A stretch of DNA of 9,252 nucleotides from Defluviitaleaceae bacterium (GTDB lineage Bacteria; Bacillota; Clostridia; Lachnospirales; UBA5962), in NCBI GenBank assembly GCA_009787435.1, contig WRFW01000173.1, positions 1 to 9,252 of the forward strand, in the 5' to 3' direction. Below the pieces are notes generated by a model, which was not told the DNA's origin, did not search any database, and saw nothing but the letters and a program-made list of their open reading frames with translations. Below, one piece after another: positions 1 through 6,158 of this stretch. Position 1 is the stretch's first letter. The number at the start of each line of letters is the position of its first letter. Position numbers and translations under genes: made by a program.

Positions 1-48
1 CTCTTGTCTTAACAAATATATCTCAAGATTTTCTAACCTTGTAGCCAT
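1..48 (-). CDS. Unknown protein, N-terminal 16 residues only (cut by window edge)
   Basis: An ATG at 48 opens a reading frame that runs off the left edge; the visible product starts MATRLENLEIYLLRQE. It is preceded by AGGTG seven bases upstream, a reasonable ribosome binding site, and it lies only 8 bp after the stop of the small gene at 57-179, so it is likely the next gene of the pgk transcript. The usual glycolytic neighbour here would be tpiA, but the residues do not match the triosephosphate isomerase start (typically RKPIIAGNWKMN). Function unknown; too little is visible to assign a family. Confidence 0.5.
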   Translation of the reverse strand, partial: MATRLENLEIYLLRQE

Positions 49-56
49 TTTATCAC

Positions 57-179
57 CTATTTCCCGGCATTTTCTTTTATCATTTGTTCTGCAATTTGTT
101 CTAATTTATCATAAGCTTTAAGTTCTAATAAACTTTTAATTAAAAGCCATTGCTCTAGTTTTTCTTTATTTGTAGGCAT
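57..179 (-). CDS. Small 40-aa protein of unknown function, coupled to pgk
   Basis: A complete small gene: it starts MPTNKEKLEQWLLIK and ends QMIKENAGK before TAG. AGAGAGG sits five bases before the ATG and abuts the pgk stop codon (10 bp gap), so translation is probably coupled to pgk. The product is hydrophilic and looks like one or two amphipathic helices (Leu/Ile heptad-like spacing with Lys/Glu), with no signal peptide or membrane segment. The following gene begins 8 bp further on. The strong binding site, tight packing on both sides and coding-like composition support it as real. I recognise no family. Confidence 0.6.
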   Translation of the reverse strand: MPTNKEKLEQWLLIKSLLELKAYDKLEQIAEQMIKENAGK

Positions 180-189
180 AAAACCTCTC

Positions 190-1377
190 TTAATTACTTT
201 TATTAATAGCTTCTACACCAGGTAGTTTTTTACCCTCTAAAAATTCTAAACTTGCACCGCCACCGGTTGAAATGTGGCTCATTTTATCGCCTAAACCTGC
301 ACCATTAACAGCTGCAACACTATCACCGCCGCCTATTATAGTAACAGCATTAGAAAGCTCACTTAATGCTTTGGCAATTTCATTAGTGCCGTGTGCAAAA
401 TTAGGGAATTCAAAAACACCCATAGGTCCATTCCAAAGGACAGTTTTAGAATCTTTTAAAGCTTCTTTAAAAAGTTCACGTGTTTTTTCGCCTATATCTA
501 AAGCCATATAGCCAGTTTCTATAGAGCCCTCCCAATTTTTAAATTCAGCATCTCTATTAAATTCACGAGCAACTATATTATCAACTGGTATTAAAAGATT
601 AACACCTTTATCTTCTGCTTTTTTAAACATATCTTTGGCATATTGTATGCGGTCTTCTTCTACTAAAGAGTTGCCAATTTCAAAGCCTTTAGCTTTCATA
701 AAAGTATAAGCCATACCGCCGCCTATTATTAAAGTGTCTACTTTTTCTATTAAATTATCGATAACCGCTAGCTTATCACTAATTTTAGAGCCGCCAAGAA
801 TAGCAGAAAAAGGTCTTTCAGGGTTGTTTACAGCTTCGCCTAAAAATTTAAGCTCTTTTTGCATTAAATAGCCTATAGCACTTTCTTTTACAAACTGAGC
901 AACACCAGCGGTGGAAGAATGGGCTCTATGAGCAGCACCAAAAGCATCATTTATATAAATATCGGCTAGGCTTGCAAGTTCTTTAGAAAAGGCTTCATCA
1001 TTTTTCGTTTCTTCTGGTCTAAACCGTGTATTTTGAAGCAATAATAAATCGCCCTCTTTTAAAGCTTCTGCCAAATTTCGTGCATTGCTGCCTACAACTT
1101 CTTTATCTTGTGCAATTTTAACTTCTTTTCCTAAGTGTTTACTAATTGAATTTGCTACAGGCTCTAAGCTAAACTTTTCATCATACCCCTTTGGTTTACC
1201 AAGGTGGGAACACATGATTAATTTCGCACCTTTTTCTATTAATGCTTTTATAGTTGGCAAAGCGGCTATAATTCTAGTTTCATCTGTAATTTTGCCATCT
1301 ACCATAGGCACATTAAAATCAAAACGAGCAAGAACACGTTTTCCTTTAACGTCTAAATTATCTATAGTTTTTTTCAT
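190..1377 (-). CDS. pgk: Phosphoglycerate kinase
   Basis: Cytoplasmic glycolytic enzyme that transfers the acyl phosphate of 1,3-bisphosphoglycerate to ADP, giving 3-phosphoglycerate and ATP. The 395-aa length is typical for bacterial PGK. The family signature KRVLARFDFNVP is at residues 13-24. The substrate-binding segment SHLGKP is at 57-62, with HLGKP where many family members have HLGRP. RF at 118-119 and NDAFGAAHRAH at 143-153 follow in the N-terminal domain. The C-terminal domain carries the nucleotide-binding GGSKISDK (195-202), WNGPMGVFE (315-323) and the glycine loop GGGDS (349-353). AAGGAGG eight bases before the ATG fixes the start. No gap gene lies upstream, as it usually does; a methyltransferase gene does, 88 bp away. 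A possible weak promoter (TTGATC, 17 bp, GATAGT) overlaps the end of that gene, so transcription may be independent or by read-through. Confidence 0.97.
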   Translation of the reverse strand: MKKTIDNLDVKGKRVLARFDFNVPMVDGKITDETRIIAALPTIKALIEKGAKLIMCSHLGKPKGYDEKFSLEPVANSISKHLGKEVKIAQDKEVVGSNARNLAEALKEGDLLLLQNTRFRPEETKNDEAFSKELASLADIYINDAFGAAHRAHSSTAGVAQFVKESAIGYLMQKELKFLGEAVNNPERPFSAILGGSKISDKLAVIDNLIEKVDTLIIGGGMAYTFMKAKGFEIGNSLVEEDRIQYAKDMFKKAEDKGVNLLIPVDNIVAREFNRDAEFKNWEGSIETGYMALDIGEKTRELFKEALKDSKTVLWNGPMGVFEFPNFAHGTNEIAKALSELSNAVTIIGGGDSVAAVNGAGLGDKMSHISTGGGASLEFLEGKKLPGVEAINKSN

Positions 1378-1399
1378 ATTAAAATGCCTCCTTTTCTAT

Positions 1400-1498
1400 T
1401 TTTCTATTACACAAACTACCATTTTTTAAGAATTGAGGCTACTATCTCATTAAGAAGTTCTTAGATCAACTCTTTTCTATTACACAAACTACCATTTT
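1400..1498. repeat. 26-bp exact direct repeat (1400-1425 and 1473-1498)
   Basis: Two identical 26-bp copies lie 73 bp apart, at 1400-1425 and 1473-1498. The right copy is the coding end of the methyltransferase gene (its residues MVVCVIEK). The left copy is non-coding and lies just upstream of the pgk ribosome binding site. Identity stops sharply at both edges, so this looks like a small duplication or recombination scar that copied the gene end. The 47-bp spacer contains a short TAAGAA/TTCTTA dyad with a one-base centre. Confidence 0.85.
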
Positions 1499-2341
1499 GA
1501 TTAGCATCTCGCGAACATATGGAACTTTCTTAAAAGGGCTTAGTGCCTTTTTAAGCGGCACTTCTTTATAATAATCGGGGTTAATATTTAGCTTATCCAA
1601 TATATTGTTAAACCTGTGAACAGTCATTTTATTTATATAAGAAAAATGTTCACGCCCATTTTTTTCTGAAATTCTAAAGTTTATTCTATCAACGCCATCT
1701 GGCAAATCTTTAACTTGTTTTTTATAAGCCTTTATGAGAGTTTCTTCATTAAAAATCATATGAACCCAAGGCATAGAAATAGCGTCTGAAAGGTGTGCCC
1801 CGTATGGATGAAAATAAGGCGGAAAATTAATATAAAGCTTGCCGCCTTTTTTTAGAACACGCAAAGATTCTTTTATAGTTTTTAGAGGGTTTTCAACGTG
1901 TTCCATAGCGTCGTTAATTATTACTGTGTCTATAGAGTTTGAATCTAAAGGAATATTAGCACTATCACCAACGATAAAACTAAATTTATTAGTTAGTTTA
2001 AGTTCTTTTGCTAAATCTTCTGCAGAACTTTTATACTTATCTAAAATATCTAGACCGATTACTTTTTGAGCACCTTGTGTAGCATAATACAAAGATTTAC
2101 CAGCAGGACCACAGCCAATATCTAAAACTGTTTTATTTTGAAACATTTCTAAAGTATTTGAATACTCGCTAAAGTATTCAAGAGCTTTAGCCCCTTTAGT
2201 AAACTGCCATTTAGCATAGCTTAGCTTCCCCTCATTTTCCATATTAAATGGATGTTTGGGAAGCGGAAAAAGACCGTTTAAATCTTCAATAATATCTACT
2301 TTTAAATTTTCTATTTTTTCTTGTTTTTCTAAATCATTCAT
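1466..2341 (-). CDS. Class I SAM-dependent methyltransferase (Methyltransf_11-like)
   Basis: A 291-aa cytoplasmic protein with a Rossmann-type S-adenosylmethionine fold. Motif I VLDIGCGPAG is at 72-81, an acidic residue that would bind the ribose is at D98 in VIGLDI, and GDSANIPLD (125-133) is the adenine-contact region. DTVIINDAMEHV (138-149) and LRVLKKGGKLYINFPP (160-175) complete the UbiE/COQ5-like core. The first 65 residues and the C-terminal 90 or so are extra to the core and may form the substrate pocket; the substrate cannot be told from sequence. The start is set by GGGAGAGG eight bases upstream. The gene lies 135 bp after xylA and 88 bp before pgk on the same strand. A long hairpin reaches into its ribosome binding site. 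The last codons lie in a 26-bp repeat duplicated downstream. Confidence 0.85.
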   Translation of the reverse strand: MNDLEKQEKIENLKVDIIEDLNGLFPLPKHPFNMENEGKLSYAKWQFTKGAKALEYFSEYSNTLEMFQNKTVLDIGCGPAGKSLYYATQGAQKVIGLDILDKYKSSAEDLAKELKLTNKFSFIVGDSANIPLDSNSIDTVIINDAMEHVENPLKTIKESLRVLKKGGKLYINFPPYFHPYGAHLSDAISMPWVHMIFNEETLIKAYKKQVKDLPDGVDRINFRISEKNGREHFSYINKMTVHRFNNILDKLNINPDYYKEVPLKKALSPFKKVPYVREMLIKMVVCVIEKS

Positions 2342-2353
2342 ATATATACCTCT

Positions 2354-2417
2354 CCCTTTAAGAGCTTCAAAGGCGTATCTAAAATTTAGATAACACCTTT
2401 AAGAAGCTATTAAGGGG
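2354..2417. repeat. Long imperfect hairpin between xylA and the methyltransferase gene
   Basis: The sequence from 2354 to 2417 folds on itself almost end to end. The TATCTAAA/TTTAGATA core (8 bp) is flanked by AAAGGTG/CGCCTTT (one G-T pair, one bulge), then AGCTTC/GAAGCT, then CCCCTTAA against TTAAAGGG. There is no U-run on either side, so it is not a standard intrinsic terminator. On the minus-strand transcript, its last three G residues (2354-2356) are also the first three of the methyltransferase ribosome binding site GGGAGAGG. It could limit translation of that gene, protect the xylA mRNA 3' end, or mark an RNA processing site. Confidence 0.6.
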
Positions 2418-2439
2418 CTTTTAAAATTGGTTATTTTCA

Positions 2440-2476
2440 AAAATTGCCTTTGAGCATTTTTTAAAAATATACTCAA
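2440..2476 (-). terminator. Weak candidate terminator after xylA
   Basis: Directly after the xylA stop, TTGAG and CTCAA can pair around an A/T-rich stretch that also pairs partly (T-run against A-run). The stem is followed by AGGCAATTTTTG, so the T-tract is a few bases late. Termination would be inefficient at best, consistent with partial read-through into the methyltransferase gene. Confidence 0.3.
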
Positions 2477-3784
2477 CTACACTAGATAATCATTTAAAAC
2501 CGATTTAACATATTCTATGTGTGAAGATTTATTTTTAGCTTCTCCATTTTTAAGAGCATATTCAGCTAAAGTTTTTAAGTTTGCTTTACCATCTACAATA
2601 TCTTTACCTATTCCAGAGCTATAGCTTTCATAACGCTCTGCAACTAGCTTATCAAAGAAGCCATCTTCTTTTAATTTAGCAGCCGCTTTAAAGCTGCGTG
2701 CCATGGTGTCCATACCTGCTATGTGAGCTATGAAAAGGTCTTCCATTTCAAAAGAGCTGCGGCGAACTTTAGAATCAAAGTTTATACCACCCGGTGCTAT
2801 GCCCCCATTTTCAATTAATTCATACATAGCTAGTGTACATTCCATAAGGTCGTTTGGAAATTCATCTGTATCCCAGCCTACTACAAGCTCGCCATGGTTA
2901 GCATCTAAAGAGCCTAGGGCATTAAAAGTTCTTGCTACTCTCATTTCATGTTGGAAAGTGTGCCCTGCAAGGGTTGCATGGTTTGCTTCAAGGTTTAATT
3001 TAAAATGGTCTTGCAAGTTATATTTGTAAAGGAAAGCCATAGCTGTTGCTGCATCAAAATCATATTGGTGCATAGATGGCTCTTTCGGCTTAGGCTCAAT
3101 TAAAAAAGGTATTACATAGCCTATTTCTTTTGAATAGTCCACTGCCATTTGGAAAAGGCGTGCTATGTTATCTTGTTCTAAATGCATATTTGTGTTTAAA
3201 AGAGTTTCATAACCCTCTCTACCACCCCAGAAAACATAGTTTTCAGCACCTAATTTTTTCGCAACATCTAACCCTTTTTTAACTTGGGCTGCTGCATAAG
3301 CAAAAACGTGTGCATTTGGGCTAGAACCAGCCCCATTCACATAGCGTGGGTTAGTGAACATATTTGCAGTGTTCCAAAGAAGCTTTTTGCCTGTTTTATC
3401 CATTTTTTCTTTTATAAGGTCTGTTATTTCATCTATGTTTTTGAAAAATTCTTCTAAACTATTTCCTTCTGGAGCTATATCTAAATCATGGAAACAAAAA
3501 TAGTCAACTCCTAATTTTTCTAACATTTCAAAATTTGCTTCAACCTTGTTTCTAGCTTCTTGCATTGGGTCTTCTGTTTGCCAATCGCGGATGTTAACCC
3601 CTGCACCAAAAGGGTCAGAACCTGTGTTAGTTAAAGTGTGCCAATAAGCTACAGCAAAACGCATATGTTCTTTCATTGTTTTACCATTTATAACTTCGTC
3701 TGGGTTGTAGTGTCTAAAAGCTAGCATATTTTTGCTATCTTTACCCTCATATTTTATTTTGTTGATATTTGGAAAATAACTCAT
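2477..3784 (-). CDS. xylA: Xylose isomerase
   Basis: Cytoplasmic TIM-barrel, metal-dependent enzyme interconverting D-xylose and D-xylulose. At 435 aa it is the length of the class II (long) form. The catalytic pair is in FCFHDLDIAPEG (H99, D102), with VFWGGREGYETLLNT at 184-198. FLIEPKPKEP gives E230 and K232, LEANHATLAGH gives E266 and H269, SLDANHGE gives D294, WDTDEFP gives D305 and D307, and INFDSKVRR gives D337. All expected metal and catalytic residues are present. The start follows GGAGG at an unusually long 12-base spacing; an ATG closer to it is out of frame. Neither xylB, xylR nor a xylose transporter is in the window. It has its own consensus promoter. A weak cre-like sequence (TGAAAGCCCC, 3823-3832) lies in its leader. 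Confidence 0.96.
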   Translation of the reverse strand: MSYFPNINKIKYEGKDSKNMLAFRHYNPDEVINGKTMKEHMRFAVAYWHTLTNTGSDPFGAGVNIRDWQTEDPMQEARNKVEANFEMLEKLGVDYFCFHDLDIAPEGNSLEEFFKNIDEITDLIKEKMDKTGKKLLWNTANMFTNPRYVNGAGSSPNAHVFAYAAAQVKKGLDVAKKLGAENYVFWGGREGYETLLNTNMHLEQDNIARLFQMAVDYSKEIGYVIPFLIEPKPKEPSMHQYDFDAATAMAFLYKYNLQDHFKLNLEANHATLAGHTFQHEMRVARTFNALGSLDANHGELVVGWDTDEFPNDLMECTLAMYELIENGGIAPGGINFDSKVRRSSFEMEDLFIAHIAGMDTMARSFKAAAKLKEDGFFDKLVAERYESYSSGIGKDIVDGKANLKTLAEYALKNGEAKNKSSHIEYVKSVLNDYLV

Positions 3785-3858
3785 GTTTCTTCATAGCCTC
3801 CATATTGTGTTTTATATTGTGTGAAAGCCCCTTTTATAAGGAACTTTTTCTCAACTAT

Positions 3859-3887
3859 ATTATAAAGGATTTTTGCTGAAAGGTCAA
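3859..3887 (-). promoter_or_regulatory. Sigma-A promoter of xylA
   Basis: On the minus strand TTGACC (3882-3887) is separated by exactly 17 bp from a perfect TATAAT (3859-3864), about 75 bp upstream of the xylA start. The leader between promoter and gene contains an imperfect dyad CCTTATAAAAGG near 3833-3844 and a weak cre-like site, both in the place a roadblock repressor could act. Confidence 0.8.
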
Positions 3888-4055
3888 GCAAATGTTATAT
3901 TTTTTAATTAGCTAACAAGGCTACTTTTAAAAATTATAAAAATTACTCATTCTTATAATTGTGATAAACAACTATGGCAAATTAACAACTTTAAAATGTT
4001 TTACATTATAATTATTTGCGGAAAAATTATTTAATAAAATAAATCAAAATTAGTA

Positions 4056-4084
4056 TTGACAACGTATTAAAGTTGTAGTATAAT
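4056..4084 (+). promoter_or_regulatory. Consensus sigma-A promoter, cassette 1
   Basis: Perfect TTGACA (4056-4061), 17-bp spacer, perfect TATAAT (4079-4084). A run of A/T tracts directly upstream (4020-4055) could act as an UP element. This should be a very strong promoter unless it is repressed. Predicted start of transcription is near A4091. Confidence 0.92.
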
Positions 4085-4121
4085 AGCTTTATAGCAATTG
4101 CCCAATAGTTGCTATAAAGCT
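4085..4121. promoter_or_regulatory. 13-bp perfect dyad over the transcription start, cassette 1
   Basis: AGCTTTATAGCAA (4085-4097) and TTGCTATAAAGCT (4109-4121) are perfect inverted repeats around an 11-base centre. The dyad begins right after the -10 element and includes about six bases upstream of the predicted start, so symmetry outside the transcript suggests a DNA operator. The inner part would also form the first RNA hairpin. Cassette 2 has the equivalent dyad. Confidence 0.65.
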
Positions 4122-4152
4122 AATGGCTCACATTGGGGCGTGAAAAATTAGT
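4091..4152 (+). ncRNA. Structured 5' leader with complementary hairpin loops, copy 1
   Basis: The predicted transcript starts with hairpin 1 (ATAGCAA/TTGCTAT, loop 4098-4108). Hairpin 2 follows: outer stem CTAAT/ATTAG, symmetric internal loop GGC/AAA, inner stem TCAC/GTGA, loop ATTGGGGC at 4132-4139. CCCAAT (4101-4106) in loop 1 is complementary to ATTGGG (4132-4137) in loop 2, allowing a kissing interaction. The second copy changes both loops in a matching way. It fits no riboswitch class I know. The structure sits at the extreme 5' end, so mRNA stabilisation is a simple alternative to ligand sensing. Confidence 0.6.
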
Positions 4153-4187
4153 AAAAAAACACATTTATAAAGGATAGGTAAATTTTA

Positions 4188-4766
4188 ATGACTAAAAGAA
4201 ATGCAATTAAAAAATTATCCGTTTCAATTTTAGCCAGTTTTATGATTTTAGGCACAATGCCTTTAAACGCTTCAGCAACAGAAGTTCAAGAATACAAATA
4301 TTCAACAAATAATAAGTATACTACCGAACTAGTAATAGTTGAAGTTGTTGAGATAGCTACAGGCGAGATAGTAAGCCGAGAATACCTTGAAGTAGAGCTT
4401 TCTAATGAAGAATTTAAAAATTTAGAATTTTCAGAAGATAGAATTTTACCAAGAAATACTGTTCAAACAAGATACATATCCGCTGCTGGAGGCAATACCC
4501 TTTTGGCTTCTCGTTCATCTCAATTGGGCTTTTCTCGTACGACTTCCGTTGCGTTTGTTTCAGGAACACTCAGCGGTGTAAATGCTTCAATGACTACAAT
4601 GAATGTTTCTGCTAGAACAGCAACTTTAGGAACAGAATTAGGGTCAGCTGTTATAAGATTTGGACAAGAAGCACGCTTTACAATTTCTTCAGAAACTTTA
4701 GGCTATAGAATTTATGGAAACACGGGTTCTATAGTTAGTGGAGAAGCTAGATTTATAATAAGATAA
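4188..4766 (+). CDS. Secreted protein of unknown function, cassette 1
   Basis: A 192-aa exported protein. Residues 1-30 are a Sec signal peptide: basic start MTKRNAIKK, hydrophobic core, and likely cleavage after ASA (28-30). Residues 31-85 are acidic and Glu-rich (pairs such as EVVE and EEF). From R86 to the end the protein has no Lys and no Cys, about 11 Arg, and many Ser, Thr, Gly and Ala, suggesting a beta-rich basic domain, possibly a mature part released from an acidic pro-region. The signal peptide is nearly identical to that of the 6159-6836 protein, but the rest is not. AAAGGAT lies about 12 bases before the ATG, long for a binding site but the same in both copies. An intrinsic terminator follows, then a membrane-protein gene. 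I recognise no family; a bacteriocin-like or surface role is only a guess. Confidence 0.85.
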   Translation: MTKRNAIKKLSVSILASFMILGTMPLNASATEVQEYKYSTNNKYTTELVIVEVVEIATGEIVSREYLEVELSNEEFKNLEFSEDRILPRNTVQTRYISAAGGNTLLASRSSQLGFSRTTSVAFVSGTLSGVNASMTTMNVSARTATLGTELGSAVIRFGQEARFTISSETLGYRIYGNTGSIVSGEARFIIR

Positions 4767-4781
4767 ATAGATATGCAAAAT

Positions 4782-4818
4782 ACAGAGTTGATTTGTAGAA
4801 AATTAGCTCTGTCTTTTT
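4782..4818 (+). terminator. Intrinsic terminator after the cassette 1 secreted-protein gene
   Basis: ACAGAG (4782-4787) pairs with CTCTGT (4807-4812). TTGATTT against AAATTAG extends the stem through G-U pairs, and CTTTTTA follows. It lies between the secreted-protein gene and the membrane-protein gene and no clear promoter is seen after it, so the downstream gene probably depends on partial read-through and is expressed less. Confidence 0.8.
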
Positions 4819-4861
4819 ATACAAATTTATACAACACCATTTTTTAAGGAGATTTTTAGAA

Positions 4862-5899
4862 ATGAAAAATTTAAATAAAAACTTAATTTTGGCTATAGTC
4901 CCTCTAATTCTAACTTCACTATATTTAAACATATTTATTGATGATTTTTTAAGGCAAGCAATTTTAATAGGCGGCTGGGGAAACTCAACTTCTGATTTTA
5001 TCTTACACTATGTATACACAATTTTAAGCACAGTATATTTTATATTTGTAGCTCATTTATTAGTTTCGTATGTTAAAAATCATGATAGCCTATGGAAAGT
5101 TACACTATACTTAGCCATAATTTCACTAGTTTCTCAATATTTTTACGAAAACATATATATGAATGTATTATCAATAAATAAGAACTGGCTTTTTGTTGAA
5201 ATTTTATTTGGAAACAACTTGTTCACATCACTATTTTTGGGAGCAACGCTAATAGGAATTTATAAAAACTTTGAAAATAGAAGCAAACTCACTTTTTTAT
5301 TAATTAGCATACCTCTATTTTTATCCTCTTTCCTTTTAAACTTCTTGCTATTTGGAAACTACAATTCAAATGAATTTTTTTTAAAAGCATATTTTTCTCT
5401 GATAATTACAGTCTTATATGCCGCTTCTAAAATGCTTAATTTGAAAAATAAAAAAAATGAAGATAGTATTGCAGTTAAGTTTTTATATTTAGCCTTTTTA
5501 GCACTTCCTTTTTTATACTTAGCAAGCTTGCTAGGAACGGTAAAATCTATATTTGGGATAATGCTTATTTTTTGCTTGTATTTGACACATAGCATTAATA
5601 AAAATGAGAAACTTAAAATTTTATCAATTTTAACTTTAATTTTTTATGGATTGTTGCCATTGCTTAGCTATATTTTGCCTTTAATTTTTCAAAATGAATT
5701 TAACACGGGCTTTTCTATAGTAACTTCAATGATAATAAATGATATTATATCACTTCTCATTACTATAGCTTCAATATTTTTAATATGCAAATGGGAGCTT
5801 AGCACTTTAAACAATAAAGAAAAAACCAAACTTAAAATAGCCCCCGTTTTCTACCCTCTGTATCTTGCATTTATATATTTTCTAGTAATTCACCCTTAA
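4862..5899 (+). CDS. Polytopic membrane protein of unknown function
   Basis: A 345-aa integral membrane protein with about 11 predicted hydrophobic segments, roughly at residues 7-27, 47-70, 79-97, 110-134, 142-164, 173-190, 205-224, 227-243, 252-275, 284-309 and 326-343. A charged cytoplasmic-type loop with KNKKNED is at 196-201. There is no ATP-binding motif, protease motif or recognisable transporter signature. AAGGAG ten bases before the ATG supports the start. It lies 95 bp after the cassette 1 secreted-protein gene, behind its terminator. It may handle, export or protect against that protein, by analogy with lower-expressed immunity or maturation genes placed after a terminator; this is inference. 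After its stop (5900-5949) nothing clear is seen before the second module starts. Confidence 0.85.
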   Translation: MKNLNKNLILAIVPLILTSLYLNIFIDDFLRQAILIGGWGNSTSDFILHYVYTILSTVYFIFVAHLLVSYVKNHDSLWKVTLYLAIISLVSQYFYENIYMNVLSINKNWLFVEILFGNNLFTSLFLGATLIGIYKNFENRSKLTFLLISIPLFLSSFLLNFLLFGNYNSNEFFLKAYFSLIITVLYAASKMLNLKNKKNEDSIAVKFLYLAFLALPFLYLASLLGTVKSIFGIMLIFCLYLTHSINKNEKLKILSILTLIFYGLLPLLSYILPLIFQNEFNTGFSIVTSMIINDIISLLITIASIFLICKWELSTLNNKEKTKLKIAPVFYPLYLAFIYFLVIHP

Positions 5900-6024
5900 A
5901 AATCCTAAAGAATGTGCTATTTTAATACACTATTATAAAAAACCTAAAAATTAAAAACTTTAAAATGTTTTTCATTATAATTATTTGCGGAAAAATTATT
6001 TAACAAAATAAATCAAAATTAGTA

Positions 6025-6053
6025 TTGACAACGTATTAAAATTACGGTATAAT
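6025..6053 (+). promoter_or_regulatory. Consensus sigma-A promoter, cassette 2
   Basis: Perfect TTGACA (6025-6030), 17-bp spacer, perfect TATAAT (6048-6053). The predicted start is near A6060. The second half of the spacer differs from copy 1 while both hexamers are unchanged. Confidence 0.92.
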
Positions 6054-6056
6054 TGG

Positions 6057-6088
6057 TTTATAGCAATTCCCCAAATAATTGCTATAAA
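6057..6088. promoter_or_regulatory. 12-bp perfect dyad over the transcription start, cassette 2
   Basis: TTTATAGCAATT (6057-6068) and AATTGCTATAAA (6077-6088) are perfect inverted repeats around an 8-base centre, in the same place relative to the promoter as in cassette 1. The shared half-site is TTTATAGCAA. The centre length differs by one helical fraction (8 versus 11 bases), which fits an RNA loop better than a rigid DNA operator. Confidence 0.65.
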
Positions 6089-6123
6089 ACTAATGGCTCA
6101 CATTTGGGGTGTGAAAAATTAGT
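6060..6123 (+). ncRNA. Structured 5' leader with complementary hairpin loops, copy 2
   Basis: Hairpin 1 has stem ATAGCAATT/AATTGCTAT and loop CCCCAAAT (6069-6076). Hairpin 2 has outer stem ACTAAT/ATTAGT, internal loop GGC/AAA, inner stem TCACA/TGTGA and loop TTTGGGG (6103-6109). Loop 1 is a perfect 8-base complement of 6102-6109. Compared with copy 1, loop 1 gains an A and loop 2 gains a T, and the outer stem changes from a G-T to an A-T pair, so pairing is preserved. Confidence 0.65.
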
Positions 6124-6158
6124 GAAAAAATACATTTGCAAAGGAGAAATAAACTTTA

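Larger units (their letters stand above)
3981..4268 (+). repeat. Duplicated expression module, copy 1 (promoter, leader, signal peptide)
   Basis: This stretch is homologous base for base, with few changes and small indels, to 5950-6239. It covers an A/T-rich upstream segment, promoter, dyad, structured leader, ribosome binding site and the first 27 codons of the secreted-protein gene. Similarity stops abruptly at the signal peptide cleavage region. Upstream, 3888-3980 shows no recognisable feature. Confidence 0.9.

Noticed and set aside
272..511. Plus-strand open frames inside pgk, xylA, the methyltransferase and the regulator genes
   Set aside because: They are antisense shadows of well-supported genes, without ribosome binding sites or recognisable products.
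4062..4078. ACAAC/GTTGT inverted repeat between -35 and -10 of cassette 1 as an operator
   Set aside because: The right arm is not kept in the cassette 2 promoter, where the spacer ends differently, so it is probably chance.
4091..4152. Known riboswitch (purine, guanidine-II, c-di-GMP, fluoride)
   Set aside because: The conserved bases and junctions of these classes are absent. Only the idea of loop-loop pairing is shared.
5359..5595. Minus-strand frame inside the polytopic membrane-protein gene
   Set aside because: It has no binding site and mirrors a hydrophobic coding region; it is a shadow.
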